Shown: one piece after another, positions 1-6,612 of the stretch | How positions within the stretch are numbered: position 1 is the first letter of the stretch | Layout: each line of letters begins with the position of its first letter | Source of the DNA: an uncultured Clostridia bacterium | GTDB lineage: Bacteria > Bacillota_A > Clostridia > Oscillospirales > Oscillospiraceae | Assembly: GCA_947307505.1 (NCBI GenBank) | Contig: CAMZJG010000024.1 | Span: forward strand, 1 to 9,573 | DNA: 9,573 bases | Direction: 5' to 3' | Made by a program: the position numbers and the translations under genes | The notes under the pieces: generated by a model | The model's database searches: none | Seen by the model: only the letters and a program-made list of their open reading frames with translations | What the model was told of the DNA's origin: nothing

Positions 1-662
1 ACCTCCCGGAAGCGGCCGTCATAGACTTTGGAAATGGTATCCTTCGCCGAAAACCAGAGATCCTGTTTCTCCTGCAGGGCATAGGTAAAGCAGCTCCGGG
101 CAAAGGCCTCGATGGAATCCTCCCGGTTGTGCATGGCCTGCAGCACGCCGGGACCCTTGAAGGAATACACTTCCTGCCGTTTTTCTCCGTCTTCCCCCCT
201 GAACACCAGTTCGGCTGTGCCCGGACCGGGGACCTGGAGCTCCACTGCCTTGTACACGTCCCCATAGGCGTGCCGGGCGATGGTGATGGGCTTTTTCCAG
301 CCCCGGACATAGGGCTTGATGCGGTCTGTCAGGATCGGCGTGCGGAAGACGGTGCCGTCCAGCTCCGCCCGGATGGTGGCGTTGGGACTCTTCCACATCT
401 GCTTCAGTCCGTATTCCTCCATGCGCTGGGCATTGGGGGTGATGGTGGCGCATTTGACCCCCACCTGCAGGCGCTTGATCGCCCGCGCCGCCTCCAGGGT
501 GATCTGATCATCCGTACGGTCCCGGTTGGGCAGGCCCAGATCATAGTACTCCGTCTCCAGCTCCACAAAGGGCAGAAGCAGAGTTTCCTTGATCTCCTCC
601 CAGAGGATCCGGGTCATTTCATCCCCATCCATCTCCACGATGGGCTTCATGCGGATTTTCAT
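1..662 (-). CDS. icd: NADP-type isocitrate dehydrogenase, C-terminus beyond the left edge
   Basis: Oxidative decarboxylation of isocitrate to 2-oxoglutarate in the cytoplasm, normally with NADP+. The window holds the first 220 residues; the family usually has about 400-410. The sequence follows the eukaryote-like (human IDH1) subfamily closely: EMDGDEMTRILW at 10-21, KCATITP at 70-76, QMWKSPNATIR at 88-98, TVFR at 104-107, ARHAYGD at 129-135 and AKDTISKVYDGRF at 206-218. Substrate-contacting residues expected for this subfamily are visible: T75, S92, N94, R98, R107, R130 (equivalent to IDH1 R132) and Y137. The ATG at 660-662 overlaps the stop of the upstream hydratase gene as ATGA, and a GGAGG lies 10 bases upstream inside that gene, so the two are probably translationally coupled. 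The metal-binding aspartates and NADP-specificity residues lie outside the window, so cofactor choice is inferred from the subfamily. Confidence 0.95.
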   Translation of the reverse strand, partial: MKIRMKPIVEMDGDEMTRILWEEIKETLLLPFVELETEYYDLGLPNRDRTDDQITLEAARAIKRLQVGVKCATITPNAQRMEEYGLKQMWKSPNATIRAELDGTVFRTPILTDRIKPYVRGWKKPITIARHAYGDVYKAVELQVPGPGTAELVFRGEDGEKRQEVYSFKGPGVLQAMHNREDSIEAFARSCFTYALQEKQDLWFSAKDTISKVYDGRFRE

Positions 663-2914
663 TCGGTCTTGCCCTCCCCTCTGCTTTTGTACCAGTTCAT
701 CAGGCAGCCCGCCAGAAGGATGTCCCGTTCCTCCTCGGTCAAACCGGGGAGGTTCAGGGTGATCTCCCGCACCTTCCCGCCGGAGAGCACCTTGGCCGGG
801 ATCTTCTCCCGCAGTTCCAGCAGGCTCCGGCGCAGATCGGGAACGTACAGGAAGTCTCCGTCTTCATAGGGGAATTCCTCCCCTTCCTCCAGAACAAAGG
901 GCATCATGCCCCAGTTGATGCAGTTGGAACGGTACCGCTTGGTGGCGAAGGCATAGCAGATGTTCGCGCAGCCCCCCAGGATCCGCTGGCAGGATGCGGC
1001 CTGTTCACGGGCGGAACCATCCCCGGGGCGGTTGGCAAAGATCACCGAACCGAAACGGGCAGCGTCCGTATCCTGTTGGGTAAGGCCGAAAGCCTTTACC
1101 GCGTCCGCCCAGTCCCCCACCAGACCGCCTTCGGCCCGGGTCTGCTCCGCATCGCGGCAGGATTTGCTGCGGCTCACATAGCCCGGATCCCGGCGGGAGA
1201 GAGCAAACTCCGCCAGCTTCGGAGGGTTGGAACGGTAGGAAGAGGTCTCTCCGGAGGGGATGAGCTCATCCGTGGTGGTGACCGCGTCCCGCAGCACGCT
1301 GCAGAGGCGCATCACCAGACTATCCCCGCAGTCCGGGATCTCCGGCCAGGGAACGATATTGGGACCAAAACGCAGCTCCGCTGCCGGGTCTCCCTTGCCA
1401 TAGCCGGAATACACCCGTTTGCCGTAAGGTCTGGCATCGAAACGCCGCTGCACCTGCGCGGGCTCATCGTATTCCACATCGGCGGCAGAGGTCAGGAATC
1501 CGCCGTTCGCCGCAGTGGCGGCAATGCTTCTGGCATCCATCAGCAGCACAGCGGCAGCCTGTCCGTCCCCGGGCTTGCTCCCCTCCCGGTTGGGGAAATT
1601 GCGGGTGGTATGACGGATGGAGAGGCCGTCGCACACCGGAACGTCTCCGGCACCGAAGCAGGGCCCGCAGAAGCAGGGCTTGCAAATCACGCCGTTTTCC
1701 AGCAGCCTCCGCTCCACCCCGTTCTCCGCCAGTTCCAGGGCAACCGGAAGACTGGGGGGGTAGACGGAGAGGGAAAAGGCTCCGCTGCCGATGCTGCCCT
1801 TTTCCAGAATCGCCGCTGCTTCCGCCAGGTTATCGTACATTCCGCCGGCACATCCGGCGATCACGCCCTGATCCACATACAGCCTTCCGTTTTTCACCTT
1901 ATCCGTCAGACGGATCTCCCGGCCCAGCTGCACCTTGGCACGCTGTTCCACTGCCCGGAGGTGATCTCCGGGATCCGCCATCAGTTCCCGCAGGGTGACC
2001 GCCTCGGAGGGATGGAAGGGCAGCGCGGCCATGGGCTCCAGCTGATCCAGTTCCAGGCGGATCAGACTGTCGTAATACGCTCCTTCCTGCGGGGCCAGGC
2101 TCCGGTATTCCTCCGGCCGGCCGTGGACGGCATAGTATTCCTCCACCTTCCCGTCCGTCTCCCAAACGGAGCTGAGGGCGGCGGTCTCCGTGGTCATCAC
2201 ATCGATGCCGATGCGGAAATCCATGGGCAGTTCCCGGATGCCGGGACCGGCAAATTCCAGGATCTTGTTCTTCACAAAGCCGTTCGCGTACACCGCGCCG
2301 CAGAGGGCGATGGCCGCGTCATGGGGACCTACCCCGTGGCCGGGCTTTCCGGTCACCCAGACCAGTACCGTTTCCGGCCGGGCCAGATCATAGGGATCTC
2401 CCAGCAGCTGCTTCACCAGTTCCGGACCGCCCTCCCCGAATCCCATGGTTCCCAGGGCGCCGTAACGGGTATGGCTGTCTGAGCCCAGGATCATCTTTCC
2501 GCAGCCTGCCAGCTGCTCTCTGGCATACTGGTGGATGACCGCCATGTTGGGAGGAACGAAAATGCCCCCGAAACGCTTTGCCGCCGAGAGGCCGAAGGCG
2601 TGGTCATCTGCGTTGATGGTGCCGCCCACGGCACAGAGGCTGTTGTGGCAGTTGGTCATGGCATAGGGCACCGGGAAGGACCGCAGGCCGCTGGCCATGG
2701 CAGTCTGAATGATGCCCACATAGGTGATATCATGGCTGATGAGGCTGTCGAAGCGCAGATGGAGCAGGCCATCTCCCCTGTCCTTGTGATGACTGCGCAG
2801 GATCGCCCCGCTCATGGTCCCTTCCCTGGAAGCGGATGAGATCACCTCCCCCGGCTCAGCCGGTCTGGGACCTGCTGCCGTATAAAAAACGCCTTGTTTA
2901 TCCAGTTTGATCAT
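659..2914 (-). CDS. Aconitase-family hydratase (YbhJ-like), probable aconitase
   Basis: A 751-residue aconitase-superfamily protein, probably interconverting citrate and isocitrate through a [4Fe-4S] cluster. Visible family landmarks: SDSHTRYGALGTMG at 145-158, the first cluster cysteine in IAGCAGG (C355), the cysteine pair in FCGPCFG (C416, C419), the NFPNR segment at 439-443, TTDELIPSGETSSYRSNP at 547-564, and the swivel-domain segment GDGSAREQAA at 631-640. Length and these variant motifs resemble the E. coli YbhJ group rather than AcnA or AcnB: the usual SCTNSS around the first cysteine is GCAGGM, and the usual GSSREH is GSAREQ. Its place between citrate synthase and isocitrate dehydrogenase argues strongly for aconitase activity. 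The start at 2914 is chosen over an upstream in-frame ATG at 3010 because AAGGTG precedes it by 10 bases and the best promoter (-10 at 2950-2955) lies between the two. It ends in a 4-base overlap with icd. Confidence 0.88.
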   Translation of the reverse strand: MIKLDKQGVFYTAAGPRPAEPGEVISSASREGTMSGAILRSHHKDRGDGLLHLRFDSLISHDITYVGIIQTAMASGLRSFPVPYAMTNCHNSLCAVGGTINADDHAFGLSAAKRFGGIFVPPNMAVIHQYAREQLAGCGKMILGSDSHTRYGALGTMGFGEGGPELVKQLLGDPYDLARPETVLVWVTGKPGHGVGPHDAAIALCGAVYANGFVKNKILEFAGPGIRELPMDFRIGIDVMTTETAALSSVWETDGKVEEYYAVHGRPEEYRSLAPQEGAYYDSLIRLELDQLEPMAALPFHPSEAVTLRELMADPGDHLRAVEQRAKVQLGREIRLTDKVKNGRLYVDQGVIAGCAGGMYDNLAEAAAILEKGSIGSGAFSLSVYPPSLPVALELAENGVERRLLENGVICKPCFCGPCFGAGDVPVCDGLSIRHTTRNFPNREGSKPGDGQAAAVLLMDARSIAATAANGGFLTSAADVEYDEPAQVQRRFDARPYGKRVYSGYGKGDPAAELRFGPNIVPWPEIPDCGDSLVMRLCSVLRDAVTTTDELIPSGETSSYRSNPPKLAEFALSRRDPGYVSRSKSCRDAEQTRAEGGLVGDWADAVKAFGLTQQDTDAARFGSVIFANRPGDGSAREQAASCQRILGGCANICYAFATKRYRSNCINWGMMPFVLEEGEEFPYEDGDFLYVPDLRRSLLELREKIPAKVLSGGKVREITLNLPGLTEEERDILLAGCLMNWYKSRGEGKTE

Positions 2915-2924
2915 CGGCGGTACG

Positions 2925-2930
2925 CACCTT
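2925..2930 (-). promoter_or_regulatory. Ribosome binding site of the hydratase gene
   Basis: AAGGTG on the minus strand, 10 bases before the ATG at 2914. It helps decide that start over the longer reading frame beginning at 3010. Confidence 0.6.
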
Positions 2931-2949
2931 TCCGCATAAATATCAATGC

Positions 2950-2979
2950 AGTATACCATAATCCCTGCCTCTGCAGGAA
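2950..2979 (-). promoter_or_regulatory. Promoter of the hydratase-icd operon
   Basis: On the minus strand the -10 element TATACT (2955-2950) is preceded by TGG, making an extended -10. The only -35 candidate, TTCCTG (2979-2974) at 18 bases, is poor. A short inverted repeat CCTGC-CTCT-GCAGG (2964-2977) fills the spacer and could be an operator. Predicted transcription start is near 2943, giving a leader of about 30 bases before the ATG at 2914. Confidence 0.55.
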
Positions 2980-3110
2980 GTTCCAAGTGCATTTTCCCTG
3001 TTTTTTGCATTCATTTTTTCTGTTCTTGCAAAAATCGGCGGCTGTTGCAGAAATATTCCCGTTGAATTTGCTGAATTTGAATGAATACTCGTTTTTTCTT
3101 GCATTTACAC
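2980..3110. promoter_or_regulatory. Repeat-rich divergent control region
   Basis: AT-rich stretch between the two divergent promoters, with no protein gene. It contains iterated short words. TTGCA occurs on the plus strand at 3005, 3026, 3045 and 3099, with a further copy forming the citrate synthase -35 at 3111. TGAAT occurs at 3063, 3072, 3078 and 3082. A near-direct repeat of 12 bases covers 3099-3110 and 3111-3122. These look like binding sites for one or more regulators co-controlling the TCA genes, but I cannot name a regulator. Confidence 0.35.
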
Positions 3111-3139
3111 TTGCAATTTACCGTGAAGATGTGTATAAT
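3111..3139 (+). promoter_or_regulatory. Promoter of citrate synthase
   Basis: TTGCAA (-35, 3111-3116), a 17-base spacer and a perfect TATAAT (-10, 3134-3139). Predicted start of transcription is near 3146, leaving a leader of about 25 bases that contains little besides the ribosome site. Confidence 0.8.
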
Positions 3140-3155
3140 CCGTGATACTATCCCC

Positions 3156-3164
3156 AAAGGAGGT
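3156..3164 (+). promoter_or_regulatory. Strong ribosome binding site deciding the citrate synthase start
   Basis: AAAGGAGGT, six bases before the ATG at 3171. An in-frame ATG at 3081 lies upstream of the promoter and is rejected. Confidence 0.9.
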
Positions 3165-3170
3165 CTTCCC

Positions 3171-4532
3171 ATGGAATCAAATGAAGTCTTCAGCACCATG
3201 GATGTAAGCCCCCTGTACCGCCAGGTACGGGAGGAATACCAGATCAGCGACAGCTATTTCCGCAACCAGAACGTGAAACGCGGTCTGCGCAATTTTGACG
3301 GCACCGCCGTCATCGCCGGCATCACCAAGATCGGCAGCGTTCAGGGCTACGTGATCCAGGATGGGGCCAGGAATCCCATCCCCGGTAAGCTGTACTATCG
3401 AGGGATCTCCGTGGAGGATATCGTCGAAGCTCACAGGCAGAACAACACCTTCGGCTTCGAGGAGGTATCCTATCTGCTGCTGATGGGAAGACTGCCCAAT
3501 GCTTCCGAGCTGAGCCTGTTTGAAAGCATCCTGGCCAAGGTGCGTCCCCTGCCCAAGGGCTTTTTTGAGGATATGATCCTCCGGAACACCAGTCCGGATA
3601 TCATGAATATGCTGGGCCGGAGCGTGCTGGCCCTGTATGCATACGACGAGAATCCCGACGAGACGTCTCCGGAAAACATGCTGCGCCAATCCATTGAGCT
3701 CATCGCCCGTTTCCCCTCCATCGTGGCCAATGCCTATATGGCCCGGCGGCACATGTTCGACGGAAAATCCATGTACATACACAATCCCAAGGAAGCGCTC
3801 ACCCTCTCGGAAAATTTCCTCCGGCTGGTTCGGAAAGACAAGAGCTATACGGATGAAGAAGCCAAGCTGCTGGACCTTCTCCTCATCCTCCATGCGGAAC
3901 ACGGCGGCGGCAACAACTCCGCCTTCGTCTGCCGCGCCCTTTCCTCCAGCGGGACGGATACCTACAGTGCCATCGCCGGAGCCGTCGGCTCCCTGAAAGG
4001 GCCGCTCCACGGCGGCGCCAACCGGAAGGTGACGGAGATGTTCCATGACATCAAGGCCCATGTGCGGGACGTGGAGGACGACGAAGAGGTCCGCGCCTAT
4101 CTGACCAGGATCCTGGATAAGGAGGCCGGCGACCTCAGCGGCAAGATCTACGGCCTCGGCCACGCGGTCTATACTCTCTCCGATCCCCGTGCGGTGCTGC
4201 TCAGGCGTTTTGCGGGGCAGATGGCGGAACAGAAGGGAATGAAGGAGGATTTCCGCCTCCTGGAGCAGATCGAGACCCAGGGGATTGATCTGATCATGAC
4301 CAAGAAGAAGCACGAAATGCCCATGTGCGCCAACGTAGACCTGTACTCCGGCCTGGTTTACAGTATGCTGGGGATCCCGGAGGTGCTTTTCACCCCGCTC
4401 TTTGCCTGCGCCAGGATCGCCGGCTGGTGCGCCCACCGGATCGAAGAAGTCCTGACCGGAAAGCGGCTGATCCGCCCCGGCTATCAGGCGGCCATCCGCC
4501 CCCGCGAATATGTTCCCATCGATCAAAGATAA
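3171..4532 (+). CDS. gltA: Citrate synthase
   Basis: Condenses acetyl-CoA with oxaloacetate to citrate, first step of the TCA cycle (cytoplasm). The 453-residue protein spans the full citrate synthase fold. The catalytic residues expected from pig citrate synthase (H274, H320, D375) are present as H280 in GPLHGGAN, H331 in GLGHAVY and D390 in NVDLYSG. The substrate-binding H244 (HAEHGGGN), R340 (DPRA) and R415 are also present. The C-terminus RPREYVPIDQR is typical. An N-terminal extension of about 40 residues before IAGITKIGSVQGY makes it longer than Bacillus CitZ; this form is common in Clostridia. The ATG at 3171 is set by AAAGGAGGT and the promoter at 3111-3139. It is divergent from the hydratase-icd operon, with which it forms the route to 2-oxoglutarate, and is followed by a strong terminator. 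A 2-methylcitrate synthase role is less likely given the neighbours. Confidence 0.96.
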   Translation: MESNEVFSTMDVSPLYRQVREEYQISDSYFRNQNVKRGLRNFDGTAVIAGITKIGSVQGYVIQDGARNPIPGKLYYRGISVEDIVEAHRQNNTFGFEEVSYLLLMGRLPNASELSLFESILAKVRPLPKGFFEDMILRNTSPDIMNMLGRSVLALYAYDENPDETSPENMLRQSIELIARFPSIVANAYMARRHMFDGKSMYIHNPKEALTLSENFLRLVRKDKSYTDEEAKLLDLLLILHAEHGGGNNSAFVCRALSSSGTDTYSAIAGAVGSLKGPLHGGANRKVTEMFHDIKAHVRDVEDDEEVRAYLTRILDKEAGDLSGKIYGLGHAVYTLSDPRAVLLRRFAGQMAEQKGMKEDFRLLEQIETQGIDLIMTKKKHEMPMCANVDLYSGLVYSMLGIPEVLFTPLFACARIAGWCAHRIEEVLTGKRLIRPGYQAAIRPREYVPIDQR

Positions 4533-4548
4533 CCGTAAGAATAGCATT

Positions 4549-4590
4549 GCCCCTGACGGAAGATCCGTCAGGGGCTGTTTTTTCTTTCTT
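4549..4590 (+). terminator. Intrinsic terminator of citrate synthase
   Basis: Perfect 12-bp stem (4549-4560 with 4564-4575, GCCCCTGACGGA and its complement), a 3-base AGA loop, then a T-rich tail. It begins 16 bases after the citrate synthase stop. On the minus strand the hairpin is followed by no T run, so for the convergent oxidoreductase gene it is at best a weak stop. Confidence 0.95.
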
Positions 4591-6480
4591 TTATACGTTC
4601 ATGGCCGCGTAGAAGCCTTCCCGCACGGCGGAGGTGATATTCCCCTGCCGGTTAGCGCAGTCTCCTACGCACACGACGGTTTCACATACGTCCCGCAGCG
4701 CATCCACCGCGGCGCTTCTGGGCCTGACGCCCAGAGACAGGGCGACCGTATCGCAGGGGAGGAAGACCTCCTGATCCCCCTCATCCCGCGCCGTCACCCC
4801 CTCCGGGGAAACGGACACCAGCCGATGCTTTTCCAGGAACTTCACGCCCTCTCCCAGGGCCAGGCGCTGAGCGGTGTTCACCGCCTTTTCCCTGCTGCGG
4901 ATCTCCGCCATGGAGAGCATATCGATCACGGTGACTTCATGCCCTTCCCGGGCCAGGGATATGGCGGTCTCCGTTCCGGTGAGACCTGCGCCGACGATGA
5001 CCACACGCTTGCCGGGTTTCGCCCGTCCCAGGTCGATATCCTGAGCGAGGCAGACATTGCTGCCCTCAACTCCGGGCACCCTGGGGATAATGGGCTCGCT
5101 GCCTACCGCCAGGATGACTGTGTCAGGCTTTTCCGCCAGTACTCGCTCCCGGGTGGCCTCCGTACCCAGCCTCAGGTCGATGTTTTTATCCCGCAGGGTC
5201 ATGCGCACAGACCATTCCGCATATCTGCGCACATCTCCCTTGATGGGATTGGCCCCCGCGATGCGCAGACTGCCGCCCAGTTCCTCCCCCTTCTCAAAGA
5301 GCACGGGTTTCAGGCCCCGCTGGCTCAGCCGGCGAGCCGCTTCCATTCCGGCGCAGCCGCCGCCCACGATGACGACCTTCTTTCCGGGGTCCGCCGGGGG
5401 TATCTCGTCAAAGAGGGGCTGTCTGCCCTGAGGCGCGTTCACGGAGCAGCGCAGAGGCGTTGGACAGCCGTGGGGATCGCCGCCGGTGCAGTTGTTGCAG
5501 CGCAGACAGGGGCGGATCTCGTCCACCCTGCCCTCTCTGGCCTTAATGAGCATTTCAGGATCGGCCAGGAAGGAGCGGATCATAGCGACCATATCGCAGT
5601 CTCCCTCGCTCACGGCCTTCTCCGCGGAGACCATATCATGACTGCCCACGCTCACCACGGGGATCTTCAGTCCCGACGCCTTGAACTGCTTCGCCAGGTA
5701 CAGGTTGGTGGCCCGGGGCATGTAGGTGTGCTGGATGGTGGAACCCATGGTCCGGGGATCGTACATGCTCCCGGCGCTGATATGGACCAGATCGATCTTA
5801 TCCTGGATCGCTTTGGCAAAGGCAATGGCGTCCTCTACGTGCACGCCCTCGGGATAGAGCTCATCCCCGCTCATGCGCACCTCGATAGCCATATAGGGTC
5901 CGATGCGTTCCCGCACCGCGTCGATCATCTCCAGGGCGAAACGGCAGCGGTTTTCAAAGGTCTGGCAGCCGTATTCATCCGTGCGTTTATTCACATGGGG
6001 GGAATAGAAGGAGGCGGCGGTGTGACCATGGCCGAAATGGAGCATGACCATGTCGAAGCCAGCCTTCCGGCACCGCTCCGCTGCATCTGCAAAGGAGCGG
6101 ATGATCCCCTGCACCTCCTCATGGCTGAACTCCGCCGGCAGCCGCTCATCCCGCAGGTTCAGCTCGATGGAGGCCACCGCGCCCCAGCGGTGGATGGCGT
6201 CCGTTACCTTCACCAGCCCATGGACCACAAAACGGTCCGCGAGGTTGATCGCATAATGGTTCGTATCCGCATAGGCCTGGGTCACGGCACTGTCTCCCAC
6301 TGTGACGATGCCCGCGCCGAATTTTGCGAATTGGGCGGTATAGTCTACGAATTCCGGAGTGGCCAGCCCATCCCGCGAACAAAGCATGGGCTCCGCCGGG
6401 GAAACCTCAATGCGGTTTCTGACCCGAAGCGGACCGACCTGGATCGGCTGGAATACTGCTTTCAAACCTGCCATCTTCAT
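4591..6480 (-). CDS. NADH:flavin oxidoreductase / 2,4-dienoyl-CoA reductase-like enzyme with Tyr-to-His active-site change
   Basis: A 629-residue, three-module flavo-iron-sulfur enzyme like FadH, BaiCD/BaiH or trimethylamine dehydrogenase; cytoplasmic, no signal peptide. Residues 1-315 form the FMN-binding old-yellow-enzyme barrel, with NKRTDEYG at 164-171. A cysteine cluster follows (C325, C328, C331, C339, C345). Residues 367-629 are the FAD/NAD(P) part, with VVIVGGGCAGMEAARRL at 369-385, a second Rossmann motif VVIVGAGLTGTETA at 493-506, and CVGDCA at 604-609. H148 and H151 match the usual ligand-binding pair. The position of the proton-donating tyrosine (HGYLL in relatives) is H153 in HGHTA. 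Substrate unknown: reduction of an activated C=C bond is the family norm, but the altered residue makes transfer of that function uncertain. The start at 6480 follows AGGAG by four bases; the ATG at 6474 (spacing 10) is equally possible. It stands alone, convergent with citrate synthase. Confidence 0.88.
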   Translation of the reverse strand: MKMAGLKAVFQPIQVGPLRVRNRIEVSPAEPMLCSRDGLATPEFVDYTAQFAKFGAGIVTVGDSAVTQAYADTNHYAINLADRFVVHGLVKVTDAIHRWGAVASIELNLRDERLPAEFSHEEVQGIIRSFADAAERCRKAGFDMVMLHFGHGHTAASFYSPHVNKRTDEYGCQTFENRCRFALEMIDAVRERIGPYMAIEVRMSGDELYPEGVHVEDAIAFAKAIQDKIDLVHISAGSMYDPRTMGSTIQHTYMPRATNLYLAKQFKASGLKIPVVSVGSHDMVSAEKAVSEGDCDMVAMIRSFLADPEMLIKAREGRVDEIRPCLRCNNCTGGDPHGCPTPLRCSVNAPQGRQPLFDEIPPADPGKKVVIVGGGCAGMEAARRLSQRGLKPVLFEKGEELGGSLRIAGANPIKGDVRRYAEWSVRMTLRDKNIDLRLGTEATRERVLAEKPDTVILAVGSEPIIPRVPGVEGSNVCLAQDIDLGRAKPGKRVVIVGAGLTGTETAISLAREGHEVTVIDMLSMAEIRSREKAVNTAQRLALGEGVKFLEKHRLVSVSPEGVTARDEGDQEVFLPCDTVALSLGVRPRSAAVDALRDVCETVVCVGDCANRQGNITSAVREGFYAAMNV

Positions 6481-6612
6481 CTCTCTCCTATTTCTTAATA
6501 ATTTCGTCAATTCTGCCGGTAATTCTGAAAAACGGGAAAAGAATTCTGCAATTTTAGCCAAATGCCAGAGAAAAATAGTTGCAATTGTGTTTACAATATG
6601 TTACATTACATA
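6481..6612. promoter_or_regulatory. Upstream region of the flavin oxidoreductase with direct and inverted repeats
   Basis: No protein gene seen. AATTCTG occurs three times in the same orientation (6509-6515, 6521-6527, 6542-6548), and an inverted repeat ATTGT-GTTT-ACAAT lies at 6584-6597. The ribosome site AGGAG for the minus-strand gene is at 6485-6489. I could not assign a minus-strand promoter: TAAAAT at 6556-6551 is a possible -10, but it has no acceptable -35 at normal spacing. Confidence 0.35.
6579..6607 (+). promoter_or_regulatory. Candidate plus-strand promoter of the structured RNA
   Basis: TTGCAA (6579-6584), a 17-base spacer and TACATT (6602-6607). The -35 and spacing are the same as in the citrate synthase promoter; the -10 matches the consensus at four of six positions. 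The inverted repeat at 6584-6597 lies almost wholly in the spacer, so a repressor could act there. The predicted transcript would start near 6614 and run to the terminator ending near 6770. Confidence 0.35.

Noticed and set aside
1076..2482. Plus-strand open frame of about 470 codons, antisense to the hydratase
   Set aside because: Same reasoning: it lies inside a conserved aconitase-family gene, shows no motif of its own, and has no start signals.
2915..3010. N-terminal extension of the hydratase to the ATG at 3010
   Set aside because: The extension crosses the predicted promoter, has no ribosome site and adds 32 residues without family similarity.
3081..3170. N-terminal extension of citrate synthase to the ATG at 3081
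   Set aside because: It would begin upstream of the TTGCAA/TATAAT promoter; the strong AAAGGAGGT before 3171 settles the start.
3177..4547. Minus-strand open frame of about 456 codons, antisense to citrate synthase
   Set aside because: Citrate synthase has its catalytic residues, promoter, ribosome site and terminator; the antisense product is low-complexity and unrecognisable.
4510..6498. Plus-strand open frame of about 660 codons, antisense to the flavin oxidoreductase
   Set aside because: The minus-strand product has clear family motifs along its whole length. The plus-strand translation is rich in His, Gly and Arg with no recognisable domain and no ribosome site, as expected of an antisense shadow in GC-rich DNA.
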